From Nymphaea colorata (taxonomy: Eukaryota; Streptophyta; Magnoliopsida; Nymphaeales; Nymphaeaceae): a stretch of 64,000 nt of DNA. Position numbers and translations under genes: made by a program. This document shows positions 11,425 through 22,377 of the stretch, piece by piece (position 1 is the stretch's first letter; each line of letters begins with the position of its first letter). The stretch is taken from the NCBI RefSeq assembly GCF_008831285.2, contig NC_045138.2, positions 42,835,115-42,899,114 of the forward strand, read 5' to 3'. Under the pieces are notes generated by a model. It was not told where the DNA came from. It searched no databases and worked only from the letters and a program-made list of their open reading frames with translations.

Positions 11425-13023
11425 TCTAGGCAATCAGTCCCTACTGCAGCTCCACGCCAATCACAACGCGTACGACATCCTATTGACAGATGGGTGAGCT
11501 ATAACAATTTTTCTTTGGATTTTCAGCTGTTTAAGACAAAAGTCAGCAAAAAGGTGGAACTAAAATGTTATCAACATGCGAGTAAGGAAAAATGTTGGGT
11601 TGAAGCTATGAATGAGGAGATGGTAGCCTTGCATGAGTGTCAGACATGGCAGATTGTCCCTCGTCCAGATGATAAGAATGTTGTGGGCTCCAAATGGGTG
11701 TACAAACTGAAATATAAGCCAAATGGTAGCATTGATCGATACAAAGCTCGCCTTGTGGCGCGAGGTTTCACTCAGTAATACGGGGAAGATTATGATAAGA
11801 CATTCAGTCCGGTCATCAAGATGGGAACAATACGTGTAATTATTTCTCTTGCAGTCTCATCCCCGGCTATAGTACCCATGATCCTCAAAAATGAGTTTGT
11901 AAATTACACAAGTCTCTATATGGGTTGAAGCAAGCTTCTAGGTCATGGTTTGATCGGTTTTCTCATCATATACAACAAGTTGGTTATCTCCAAAGCTCTC
12001 TCGATCACTCTCTATTTGTCTACCATACCGGAGAAGCTACCACTTGGATATGTTGATGACATTGTTATAAGTGGGAATTCTTCTTCACATATTTCTTATG
12101 TTAAAGATATGTTGAAGCAAGAATTCAAGATGAAGGATCTCGGCGAATTACGGTACTTCTTGGGTGTTGAACTTGACAGGACGAATGATAGATTGACTCT
12201 TACGCAGCACAAGTATACCCTTGATGTTTTGGACAGGGCAGGTATGATTAATTGCAAACCCATAACTACTCCTAGTGTTCTGAACACTAAATTGACTGCC
12301 TCTTATGGAACTGCGGCATATTCCAATCCTACATTATATCGCAGCATTGTTGATATGTTACAATACCTCACTTTTACTCGTCCAGACATAGTATATGCTG
12401 TAAATCAGATCTCTCAGTTTATGCATGCACCCACGGAAGGACATATGGATTCCGCTAAGCGGATCTTACAATACCTCAAAGCTACTCTTGGAGATGGACT
12501 AGTCTACACAAAATGTCCCAATGCTTCACTTGGACATAGCATATATACCTGTACTGATGTAGACTGGGCAGGGGATCCCGATGACCGACGATCAGTTTCA
12601 GGTTTCTGTCTTTTTCTTGATTCTAATCTCATTTGTTGGAGTAGTAAGAAACATCGTGCGGTTGTGCGATCTAGCACTGAGGCAGAGTATTGAGCAATGG
12701 CTGCAGGGACAGCTGAAGCGTCATGGTTACGACATTTGCTTGGACAGCTCAATCTTCCTATTGTTCAGTCTTCATTACTTTGTGACAATCAAAGTGCGAT
12801 AAAAATTGCCTTCAACCCCATCCTACATAATCGTACCAAGCACATAGAGATTGATCAACACTTCATCCGTCAGAAGGTTGAAGAAGCCAAGATCATGCCT
12901 GCTTATATATCCACCAGTGAACAGATAGCAGATCTCTTTACCAAAGGACTCACAGGGCAGTACTTTTGGGAATTGAAGCACAAGTTGTGCATGATCAAAT
13001 CTCATGCACAACTTGAGGGGGGC
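11425..13023 (+). pseudogene. copia reverse transcriptase and RNase H
   Basis: The N-terminal RT block (CWVEAMNEEM, GSKWVYKLKY, KARLVARGFTQ) ends in an in-frame TAA at 11776-11778. About 100 bp expected between ISLAVS and KLHKSLYGLKQAS is missing near 11855-11900, which removes the first catalytic Asp motif. A smaller deletion lies just upstream of the active site YVDD (12049-12060). The RNase H part holds DVDWAGDPDDRRSVSGF, then a TGA at 12692-12694, then SLLCDNQSAIKIA and the C-terminal IADLFTKGLTGQYF. The frame ends at LEGGC, inside the polypurine tract (GAGGGGGGC, 13015-13023). Confidence 0.9.
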
Positions 13024-13307
13024 TGTTAAGTTTGTGTGTACAGGGATCGGGTCTGTAAAAGACCCGATCCACTTCTTTTATATCCACACGCCTAAGAATA
13101 CTAGGCGGTGGCATTCTTGTAATATTTTATATATTTTTGTACAAATCTGTTGTAACCTAATTAGGTTAATGTTTTTAATAGAGATTAAGGATTGCAGGGC
13201 TGCATTGGCCGACTGCATCTCTTCCTCCATCGTCTTGCTTTCTATCCTCTCTTCTCAATCTATCTTATTTTCAGCCGGAGAGACATGATTTAGTGAAGAT
13301 TCTTACA
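13024..13307 (+). repeat. 3' LTR of the 8281-13307 copia element
   Basis: 284 bp, TGTTAAG to CTTACA, followed by the target duplication GTTCA (13308-13312). Relative to the 5' LTR, the two changes inside the first hairpin both fall in its 5-nt loop, while the 11-bp stem (13044-13054 with 13060-13070) is unchanged. Confidence 0.95.
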
Positions 13308-13312
13308 GTTCA

Positions 13313-15695
13313 AAATTCTCTAGCAGTGTTCAAAACTATCCAAGAACGATTGTGGCTTAGTTGTCTGTATTTCAATGCAAAGATGACAAATGAACCGAGC
13401 AGAAAGTTAGCGAAAGGTAAAATTTGGAAAAAGTCATGTAAATTTCAGAAATTCGGAGTTCCTGCACCAAGTTAGCGGAAACAGTTTAGTAAGAATTTTA
13501 TAACTTCGGTCCAAAAATTATGAAATTTTTAGAGTGTCAAGTTCAACCCAACTTTAACCCAAAAACCATACAAAAGTCGGTCCCTAACCTCTGCAAAATC
13601 ACTGGTGGAACTAGCAGTTTTCTACAGTTTGAGGAAAATAAGAGTCTAATAAGTGGGAACTCCAGATCGAACACAGGGAACAAACAGATATTAAGATAGA
13701 CCAAAAAATGCACATTTACTACCTCAAATAGAAACAAGTCAAAGACTCAAAAGGTTCTTCAAAAGTGATGCAACTAGTTTAATTACAAAAGTTGAAAAAT
13801 AAACAATTCCTAAAGTGTGATTGCTTGAAAGGGCAGCCCTGTGTCAATTTAAATCTTTGACTTGTGCTCCAACTCCTCTCCACTGAATGCATCGAACCTT
13901 ACATTTCTCCAAAAGTGCCTGCGACTGCAATGACCAACTTGAAAACAAAAGAGAACAAAGAAAAACAAGGGCATAAACCTAAAGCTTAGACCCACTCACG
14001 AGGAAGAACTCTAAGCTCAACTAATAAACACTTTTAAACGATACACATGAAACAAAAAATAACCAAAATCCTTACTTGAAATCTATGTTCTCTAAATTAA
14101 CTGGACCTAAATATAAACAAATTTGAAAGACCGTGAAAGAAGCCTACACGACTCTGACTTAAGCTATCATATCACACCCAAAATCCTAACTCAATTCAGG
14201 TAAAAGATAGACCAATTGAAACTTGTTTGGTTTCTGCAAGCAATCTAATTTCTGCACATATATGTAAATTTCTCTAGCAAAAATTCTCTGTTTTCGACAT
14301 CAACTTTGCATCAGATTTCCTACAATAAAATAAACTAAACCCAAGGGATAAGTCTTGGGAAGCAAAACAAATCAATCATCAAATGTTAAAGTCACCCAAA
14401 CATCCACAGTTTTGGAATAGAATTCTGCAGCAATCTCTACAATTGTAGGAGATTTCCGGTGTAGAGGGTGTGGTTTCGAGCTCTCGGGCAATGTACATGC
14501 ATAACACTTGGCTTCCTACCAATTATGACAAGCTAACAAACAAAAAACACAAACAAACAATGACAGGATTTGTCTGTCTTTGCGCGAAGTTTTGCAGCCA
14601 GCATTAGTTTTTGTTTCAACCAAAAAATTTATGTAAACTCACTCAAATCAAATTGGATGCCAAAACTTTGTTGAGAACTCAAATAAAAACTTGATTTTGA
14701 AGTACAAGATCAAACTCTCGTGCAACATGAATCGGCTTTTCCAAAACCACTGTACATCCACAAGACACTGACAATGTAAAAAAAAAAAAGACACCAATGA
14801 TAAAAGAGTTAAAAGCTAACGACTCTTTCAAACCCCTTCCTAAGCAAACCTTAAAAGAGAAATCAACAAAAATACTGCCTAGCCTTCACAAGAAAACAAA
14901 TTGTGATGGGAACATGGAAAGGGAAAGATGGAAAATTCATTACACTCAGCATGAGTGGAATATGTTTGAGGGGTTTCATTTATTCTATGAATGGACTAGC
15001 GGTTTGGTAATAAAAAGGAAAACATTTTTCAAAAACAGAGAGGGGCTGGGAGTTCCTCATATGCCCATGAAGTCAGGAAACATTACAAGAGATGTCAAGT
15101 GTTTACTTTTAAATAGTTTATAAATCATCAATTTAAATCATAAGCAGAACGTGCTCGTGTTGTGCAAATGATATGCCTTTTATTTACCCTCAATACCGTA
15201 CAAGCATCGGGATTCATTTCGCACCAATGTTGTTGAATCTCTAGAAGGGAAGCCTTTAAATTTTCAAATAATGAACACAAAGTAATCATCCTCAACGTCT
15301 TAGGAAATAAAAAAGAAGAGCAGATATTGACCCAAAGATCGCACATCCATGAAGATTGTCGCATTTCAATTCCTTCGAGTTCAGCCTTCATGCCATTTAT
15401 CTCTTCATAGACACCTTTTTTGTTTTTCTAGTTTTGCTTCTTTCTTTTTTCTGCATCTGGCTTTTTGCCTTTTCATTTTTTCTTGCCTTTCATTTTCTTT
15501 TTCAGGCCGACCTTCACCTTTGAGGGAATACCTCACCACCCCAAAGGCTACTACGAAGCTCCACCGCTTTGGTGGTTATGTGTAGTTTTGTCGCGTATCC
15601 AACCCGCTTCACCTTGTGGGCTTTCGCCGAGACAAAGGTTCATAAGTCGTTATCTTCGCGGTATAGACATAAATCACCTATATGCCTACCCGGAA
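13313..15695. other. Intergenic; no gene assigned
   Basis: A-rich DNA. An open frame of 108 codons on the plus strand (14797-15123) and one of 87 codons on the minus strand (15128-15391) show no family signature. The minus-strand frame extends upstream to about 15411 as a protein-like run (YEEINGMKAELEGIEM) that could be a captured exon or element gene. I cannot assign it. Confidence 0.4.
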
Positions 15696-16384
15696 CTCTT
15701 GATCAATGTTGTAAAAAGCGTATCGTAAGCTGTATCGGTCCGGCTTTAAGATACGCTGCATCGTAAAATATCGTAACGTATCGTAACCGTATCGTTTTTT
15801 TTTTAGTAAATCAGAAAAAATAGAAAAAAAATCATAAAAAATCAGTAAAAAACAAGAATAATATGTTCTTCACAAAAACACATAGATTTATAAGTCATAA
15901 GGTCCATAAGTCTATGAGATACCACAACGAAAAACAAGTTTTAGATGATACGTATTACATCACAAGATGGTAATGAAATTGTGAAAATGTTCAATGTCAA
16001 TACATAAAAAATGAAAGCACTCTCGACTCTGATTCATAATCTTTATCATATTCATTCTCATCCTCATCTCCATCTTCTTCTTCATTTTCATCTTCACGAT
16101 TTAAAAAAACCTCTTTCCTCCCAACGAGAATCAGCCACCCATGCACAAATCCATGGTTTAATCGATGATTTCATTTTGAAAATCGATGATCTCTAGGTTA
16201 AAAATGAAAAAGGGCTGGGTTTTTGTAAAAAAAACTCGAAAAGGGGGGTTCCAACCCCCATTTTTTGAAATCAGCCCATATCGTACGATATGGGGCGTGT
16301 ATCATATCGCATTTTGTAAAAGATACGTACCGTATCCTACGTATCGGCCCCGCATCGTACGTATCGTACAACACTGCTCTTGAT
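15696..16384. mobile_element. Non-autonomous hAT-type DNA transposon with 8-bp TSD
   Basis: The element spans 15704-16376 (673 bp). It begins CAATGTTGTAAAAAGCG and ends TCGTACAACACTG, imperfect terminal inverted repeats of the CAGTGTTGTA type found in plant hAT families. It is flanked by perfect 8-bp direct repeats CTCTTGAT at 15696-15703 and 16377-16384, the diagnostic hAT target size. Both subterminal regions are packed with GTATCGTA/TACGATAC-like repeats in both orientations, typical of transposase-binding arrays. A minus-strand acidic reading frame ends inside it (15997-16110), probably the decayed tail of a transposase gene. It cannot move without a transposase supplied in trans. Confidence 0.9.
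15997..16110 (-). pseudogene. Acidic C-terminal coding remnant inside the hAT element
   Basis: Minus-strand run of about 37 codons rich in Asp/Glu (REDENEEEDGDEDENEY), ending FFMY and a TGA at 15997-15999. It lies in the middle of the transposon. Acidic tails are common at the ends of plant hAT transposases, so I infer a remnant of the transposase 3' end. The A/T run near 16104-16112 breaks the frame upstream. The residue composition is seen directly; the identity is inferred. Confidence 0.35.
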
Positions 16385-17395
16385 TATTAACCTAGAGGAA
16401 CAACTACACAAGCCCCGAGCCCTTCTCTCAACTCTTATTTTGCTACTGCCAATATTTTATAAGACATTATGGTTTCTCTCTAAGGACATTTTCCTGTTAA
16501 ACCCTTACAGACACTTGATCACTAAAGTCAATAGCATCTCCTAGTCTTGACTTTCTCAGCTTCATAGGATTTTTCTAGATTTCCTCTTCTAATGATTGAC
16601 AACAAAAAAAACTTGAAAGTTTCCTTTTACTTGGGCAGGTAGTAAGAACAAAGGGAAGGCATATCATTGCGTGATAAGACACTTTTAAAATGTTTTTAGG
16701 CACAATTAAAAATTTTCTCTTTCAAAAAATTACTTGACATCAAATGACATATCACCTGGAAGTAGGAACTCTCTTCTACCAAAAGAGGAGTTTTTATGAA
16801 ACCAGATTGATTTGTTGGGTAGAAGAAGAACTTCATATGCTCTCCTATAGAAGTAGGGAAGATCAAACTATCCAATTCAAAAATCAAACTATCGAATTCA
16901 AAAATCAAATACAAATCATCTATTCTACTCTATCCCCACCTATCTAATCACTCATTCCTTGCACCTTATGCTAAATAATCAAGAATTCAAGCAAAAAAAA
17001 AATAAAACGGTTCATAAGAACATAAACACGTCCTAAAAACAAAGAAGTGAACCTATATTTACTAAGTTGAACCCTTACCAGCTATAAGATATAAAATGTC
17101 ACTCAAAAAAAAAAAATGAAAACAACAAAGCAAACCTTTCCACCAATGTCGTGTGAGGTTAATGACTAAATATCCAAGGGCGTTTTCCCTTCATCCACAT
17201 ACTGAAGATCTTGCATGAAGAAAGAAAAGAGAACTAAGACCACATTTTGATCACATCCACATACAGCTTACACACAAAAGAAAGTTATCAAATGCCAAAA
17301 AGAGAAAACATTTCAGCTCTTTGTGACAATCTGCCTTGATGAGACAAAGTGAGCTGGGCTTATGAGAAAAGAGGAATGAAGCATGACTAACCAGG
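16385..17395. other. Intergenic, no gene recognised
   Basis: AT-rich sequence with short direct repeats near 16865-16905 (a TCCAATTCAAAAATCAAA-like unit about three times). No domain was found on either strand. Confidence 0.5.
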
Positions 17396-17399
17396 AGAA

Positions 17400-17512
17400 A
17401 TTAGGTTTTAAGAGAGCGCTATCTGAATGGTTGTATTTTGTTTATCACCAGTAATCATCCAAAAGTTGATTCCAGCCTTCCGAAGCAGATCGATTGTTTC
17501 AGGAACACCTTC
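17400..17512 (-). pseudogene. P4-ATPase (ALA-type flippase) exon C
   Basis: Preceded by an acceptor (TTGCAG, 17513-17518), the minus strand reads [18 protein letters not shown] followed by [16 protein letters not shown]. This is the P-domain core of phospholipid-translocating P-type ATPases, including the conserved TGDK. P4-ATPases flip aminophospholipids across endomembranes and the plasma membrane. The next codon is TAA where the family has Cys, and the following codons still resemble the family (N.ISP). The exon therefore lacks a donor and contains a nonsense codon. It follows exons A and B in correct order and phase. Confidence 0.85.
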
Positions 17513-17618
17513 CTGCAATGGCATCCAAAAGAAAACGAAGACAGTCTACTTAAGTCAAACCAGAAGGAAAGCTCTCGCATGAAACAATACCCCCTAGAGA
17601 AGGAAAAAGAGAATCATG

Positions 17619-17698
17619 TGCAGACGGTCTTCTATTGCAGCAACTCCAAGAACCTCAAGATTGTGTTCCAAACATTGGCAAACTTCAGCACTTCTCCA
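17619..17698 (-). pseudogene. P4-ATPase (ALA-type flippase) exon B
   Basis: Acceptor TTTAG at 17699-17703. The minus strand then reads WRSAEVCQCLEHNLEV and LGVAAIEDRLH, matching the segment that lies between exons A and C in plant ALA flippases. Phase is 0 at both ends. Where a donor CAG/GT is expected after the RL codons, the sequence reads CACATGAT, so the donor appears lost. The gap to exon C is about 105 bp, a credible small plant intron. One frame is open throughout. Confidence 0.85.
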
Positions 17699-17850
17699 CT
17701 AAAGGGAATGATTTGCATGCATTGACAAACTTTACATCTTCATTATACGACTCAAACATTTCACCAAAGCCAGAGTTCAGTCAGAAAGAATCACTTGAAC
17801 AGAAACCAGAAAGTAGAGAAAAATCAAGAACTCAAAAATAAACAGCTCAC

Positions 17851-17956
17851 CTCCCTGTCAACTAGAGAAGCATTAGCCTCTTTAAACAACATAGACCATT
17901 CTCTATATTCATCTTCTGATAATTCTCGCCATGCCAAGCAAAGGGTTCGCAACACC
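17851..17956 (-). pseudogene. P4-ATPase (ALA-type flippase) exon A
   Basis: The minus strand reads LRTLCLAWRELSEDEYREW then SMLFKEANASLVDRE, followed by a good donor GTGAGC (17845-17850). The pattern is the conserved stretch preceding exon B in P4-ATPases. Upstream of LRTLCL the homology stops without an obvious acceptor. The exons before it (nucleotide-binding domain, phosphorylation site DKTGT) are absent from the adjoining sequence. Only about 40-100 residues of a roughly 1,100-residue protein are represented by each piece, so this is a gene fragment and not a functional gene. Confidence 0.85.
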
Positions 17957-18107
17957 AAAAGCCGACCACCGAATCCAGAAAAACAACAAAACCCTAAATC
18001 TTCACCATTCATGTTCAAACACTAACCTTTCGATGAAAACCTTGCAGATCTGCTCATGGAGGAACAATCTGCAGACCATGTGAGAGTTTAATTAAAACTG
18101 AGACTAC

Positions 18108-18221
18108 CTTAAATGCATTGCGGATGGTAGAATTTATGTGATCCAGAATGTAGCCTCCAGCTAATGTTCCAAATATCCCACATACAATTGTGATTCCTCC
18201 AAAAAGCAAATCTGCATTACT
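18108..18221 (-). pseudogene. Spinster-type MFS transporter (SPNS-like) exon
   Basis: A clean exon of exactly 38 codons: acceptor TGTGGCAG (18222-18229), reading SNADLLFGGITIVCGIFGT then LAGGYILDHINSTIRNAFK, and donor GTAGTC (18102-18107). The sequence matches a transmembrane segment of plant Spinster homologues, major-facilitator lipid (sphingolipid-type) transporters of endomembranes. No other Spinster exon is recognisable nearby. About 150 bp further downstream on the same strand begin exons of an unrelated gene family (P4-ATPase). The exon itself is undamaged. Confidence 0.8.
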
Positions 18222-18229
18222 CTGCCACA

Positions 18230-19059
18230 AAGGTAAAGAAATTATGAAGAACAGATTATAATGAAGAAACATTTGGGACATATTGACTATACTGTTCTAT
18301 AACAAAATGTTCGATTTTGATGAATGGAAAAAACCAGTAGAGAAGTCCAATTGTCCAACCAAATCCAAGAAACTTCGTAGGCAAAGAGCAAGTAAAATAG
18401 GCATAAAGAATAACTACCATCAATCATCTAACAAACCAGGACATAAAATATTCCAAGACCACTGCTTAACTCAACTCTTCAACTAGTTTGACCACAATGC
18501 AAACAGGAGATCAGAGATAGGCAAACAAGAAGGATTTTGTTTTATAACGCTTCCTTAAACCCTTTTCTTTTTTGCTGCTTTTTCTTTCTGAGAAACACAA
18601 ATACTCAGTTTTCCAAAAACAGAAAGAAGCTAGACTTCATTTCCTAACAGTCATTCCGTAGATAGCCAACAGGACTAACTCTATAGCTTCCATATTTCCA
18701 TTAGAAATTAGAAGCCATTTTTGCACAAAGTTAACAGGCAGGTGATAACTGATAACTGACAGGCAAACGAAGACCTGGTATAACCCCTTCAATAAAATCA
18801 TCACTTCACCTCGTTAATGAAATTCTTCCTTTATTAGGTCCTCATGAAGACTGTCATGTCTTCACATCAACTGGTGGAGGAGACACTCATAGTAGACAAC
18901 CACTAAACCCATAAAATGGTGGCCATTTAGCAATACAAATAAACAACACAACCTAGACCATTCTTATGTGCATCTGAGAAAACATAGGCAACTTTTTCCA
19001 TCTGCTGGTCAACACTTTCAAAGTAATTCAAGTGCATCAAATTACACTAGAAAATTGAC
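18230..19059. other. Intergenic or intronic, nothing identified
   Basis: No recognisable exon of the Spinster or P4-ATPase genes and no domain on either strand. Confidence 0.4.
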
Positions 19060-19449
19060 CTCCTGAGATGATGTGTTTGTATAGGATACAAGAATAAGTG
19101 GGTCAGGTCTTAGAGACAGGAGATCCATAGTTCCCACATATAAAAGGGAACTAATACTGTTTAGAGGTTTATGTTTTTTGAATGAAAAGGTTCCTCTCTC
19201 GCGTTGAGAGAGTTTGGCCCTAATTCCAAGGAGAATTAGGTTAAGTGTGTGTGTGTCTTTACCCCTTTTATCACAGCTCAGTTAGCCGATGGCTAACATC
19301 TGGTATCAGAGCCGATGACAACCAAGGAAGCACTAGCCGCCGTGGACGCGCTGCGCCGGCAGGCAGAGGCAGACCGTCTGGCGATCGCTGGGAGATTGGA
19401 AGGAGTCGAAAGGAACAGCGGAGAACTGGGACAAAGGCTCAGCGACTAA
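19060..19449 (+). mobile_element. Truncated LTR retrotransposon: LTR end, PBS and gag start
   Basis: An LTR 3' end finishing GGCTAACA at 19298 is followed, after TC, by the primer-binding site TGGTATCAGAGC (19301-19312). An ATG at 19315 opens 44 codons (MTTKEALAAVDALRRQAEA, RLAIAGRLEGVERN) ending in TAA at 19447-19449. The gag start is strikingly GC-rich against the AT-rich surroundings, and a helical N-terminus of this kind fits Ty3/gypsy gag. Everything after it is missing. The LTR resembles the gypsy LTR at 61683-61940 in layout (CTCTCG-TTGAGAGAG hairpin, end CTAACA) but is clearly divergent. Its left edge is not resolved. Confidence 0.7.
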
Positions 19450-19862
19450 ATAAGCACTGTTAGTGGTGATTTCATTATTGCTTCATCTCTCTTCCATTTC
19501 TCTAACAAAATTTAATGCTAATTATATAGGAGGCATACTTTTTTTTGCATTTGAAAATGCCAAATAATATACTTCCAAAATGCAATGCATGTTTATTCAT
19601 ATATTTGAAAAGAGGACCGCAGTACATAGAACCTCTCTTAGTTGACATACACTTAACAAACAAATTATGCAAAGTTTCTTGACCATGTTTTTAAGACTAT
19701 GACAAGGTAAAAGGAAAAGATGATTATCATTATGGAATTAAAGAAATCTTAAAGATACATGAGTGACAAAAGGAAAAAAAAAAGTCATTGGAACATGGAT
19801 CACCATTTCCAATTCTTGGACCAAATGCATCATTTCTAGCTTTGTTTTCTTGCATATTTGCA

Positions 19863-19991
19863 CTAGTCACCAGTTGTAGCAAGATCAGCCACATTTACAA
19901 CATCATGCTTCTCCATTTTTGAAGGTTCATTTGTTTCCATTAGAGGCTCTTTAATCGGTACCATTGCAACCTCTACTTCTTCTTCCAACAA
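19863..19991 (-). CDS. Possible C-terminal exon of an unidentified host gene
   Basis: Minus strand, acceptor GGGTAG (19992-19997), then exactly 43 codons in phase 0 ending in TAG (19863-19865). The residues are acidic and Lys-rich (LLEEEVEVAMVPIKEP, then METNEPSKMEKHDVVNVADL). Composition and the clean acceptor suggest a real last exon or a captured copy of one. I recognise no family. Another exon-like segment lies upstream on the same strand at 20700-20799. Confidence 0.35.
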   Translation of the reverse strand: MLEEEVEVAMVPIKEPLMETNEPSKMEKHDVVNVADLATTGD

Positions 19992-20699
19992 CTACCCAAA
20001 CTATATAAATTGCATTAGGATATTTGGACAGGAAACTCTAAGGCAGCACCAAATAGAAAACTTATAGTTGAAAATTTAGCATAAACTATCCAAAGCAAAT
20101 TCAAGTGAACTCCCAATTTTATTTTTGTGTGTGCTTCTTTGGCATTGTTTATATATCTTATTCTTGAATGCAAACAAAAAACATTGTCTTTGTGAATGCG
20201 AAATTAGCATATCTTACAACCACTAATAACTTTGCAATGTCTTTCATTATCAGCTGTATGACCTCCTTGACTCTATCTATCAACCAACTATAACTTATTA
20301 GCTTGGATAGCATGTTATTAGTTCTTTGTTGCATTAAATAATCAATCAAGAAGGCCTACTCATAGCTAGATTCTTTTCATTTTTTGTAAGTGCATGTGGA
20401 ACGATATAATTTTTTTCATTTTTTTTTTCTTTGAGCTGCCATTTTGAGATGTCGTAATAGGCTAGATTGAAATAAAGATGTTCTCATCAGAAGGTTTACT
20501 AAATCTCATCCTGTATCTCAATTTTCAGAAATGTCATATTGCTAAGCAGTAGTCAATGCCCACTCTTCAACAATACTTGTCTATCCAATACTCAAAAGAC
20601 AAAACTAGTGGATACACATTCAAGATCTTCAAATATCAAGTAAGCCTAAATGACTACATGTTAACATCTAAAATAATGGAAGAGTCTAAAGGAACATAC

Positions 20700-20799
20700 T
20701 TGGATCATTGAATAAGCGGTCAATGATGGCCTCCCTCCTTGGCTTACTTGAGATAGAATTGTCCCCAACTACTAAGGCCAACTTTGACATCACTGTTTT
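20700..20799 (-). CDS. Possible internal exon of an unidentified host gene
   Basis: Minus strand, acceptor ACTCAG (20800-20805), 100 nt reading KTVMSKLALVVGDNS then ISSKPRREAIIDRLFNDP, and a strong donor GTATGT (20694-20699). Both splice signals and the uninterrupted, protein-like reading support an exon. The family is not recognised. A further donor-like site (AAAAG/GTTAGT near 20895-20900) sits upstream on the same strand. It may belong with the exon at 19863-19991. Confidence 0.4.
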
Positions 20800-21299
20800 C
20801 TGAGTTTGACATTTCTTCGAGTTAATAGAAGTCTGAGATGAAATTGTATTGACAAATAGAAAAACATATGCCCCATAAAAACTAACCTTTTGATGAAAGA
20901 GACCCATTTGATAGAAAGGTACAATGAAGTCTTCATGCCTCCAATAGAGGATCCGTGGCAAAATTTATAACATGATATGTTCATCCCCTTTGATATGTTT
21001 CAATAACAAAAACAAACCAACAAAAGCGTCAATACAAACGGACACCCACAAAAACTTTTCAGTCATTATATGCATATAATGAGGTGCCCTAATCGCAGAG
21101 AATAGTAAACAAAGAGTTTGTTCGAACTCGTAAGGTAAGTTTAGCAAGTTGAACTTTACTAAACGCATGTCAGATTTGGTTCAACTTGTTAGGATCATTA
21201 GCTAGTAAATCAAAAACTGCCTCATTTGCCACACATTTTTAACCAAGTACAAATTCCTTTCCATCCTAGTTCATTAGGTATGAGTCTACTCATATATCC

Positions 21300-21301
<2 letters not shown>

Positions 21302-21363
<62 letters not shown>
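21302..21363. repeat. (TA)n/(GA)n compound microsatellite
   Basis: About 40 bp of alternating TA running directly into about 18 bp of GA. Seen directly. Confidence 0.95.
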
Positions 21364-22377
21364 CAGAGAAAGAGGTTCTGGGTATCCAGAATTCACCATC
21401 TCACTCATGTGGGGCATCTGATTTATTGTGAACCACAGTTAAGATAAAATCAAGGAAAAAAAAGTGATGGACATTTTCATCTTCTAATTTGAGTTTACAT
21501 CTTTTTCCTTTTTTTTTTCTCAGCTGTCCATCATGATGGATTAAATGGTCCCCATGAATGAGCTGGGTGAGTCTAGATGGTTAGAGTTACTACTCACTTA
21601 CTATACACATACACATGCACACATATATGCATGTTTAGTTGTCATGAGTCCCCTTAGCATGAAGAAGACTAACCGCTTATATTGTTTGTTAATCACATTA
21701 ATTCACTTTAGTGTTCTACCAAAAAAAGGCAGTCAAATAAAAGAATATTTTTCATCAACCCTCGCTTATATTTTTCATTAATCATATTAGTTCACTTCAG
21801 TCTGAAAAAAAAAGACAATTAAATCAAAAAATATTTTCAACATACTTTGGTGGCTGATACATTATGCAAGGCCCTCCAAACAGGTAAGAGTAGCAACAAA
21901 TGTGTGAACATCTAAAAGTTACCATGTCTGTGTTTGGAGATGTCAATGCTAGAATTTAGAGGAAATTAATCGCCCATCCTTTTGCTTCCTCTTTTAGCAA
22001 AAGCGATCTAAGGAAAGACTGCCCAAAAAGTACAAAAATGATTACAACAGCATATACAATAGCAATTTCCCCAACAACAAGACCTACATTTGAGTCTCAG
22101 TGGGCTTTACATAAACATGAGTAGAATAGCCTACCAAATGACAGCTTGGGTACCTACAGTAGATCAAATGAAGAAACAATAGAAGATTATGCCCTATACG
22201 ATGACATGCTCCATTTTGGCCCTGTGCTTACGGTACCATTTTGGCCTTGTGCCCACAATACCAGTAGTAAGTGCTATTTGTTGTGCTATTTCATGGGTGC
22301 ATTCTAGATGTTCCGGCTTGTAGTTCAAGTTATAAGATGTATAGCCATTTAGAGACCAGCTATCATCAGTTGGTTCA

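Larger units (their letters stand above)
8281..13307 (+). mobile_element. Full-length Ty1/copia retrotransposon, non-functional
   Basis: Complete architecture: 5' LTR, tRNA-Met primer-binding site, gag, protease, integrase, RT, RNase H, polypurine tract and 3' LTR. Identical 5-bp target-site duplications GTTCA sit at 8276-8280 and 13308-13312. The domain order (protease, integrase, RT, RNase H) defines copia. By eye the LTRs differ at about eight substitutions and one 1-bp indel over 283 bp, or roughly 97% identity, so insertion was recent on a plant-genome scale. The polyprotein is broken by at least five stops, a frame change near 10.45 kb and two deletions in RT. It could move only if supplied in trans. 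Confidence 0.97.
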
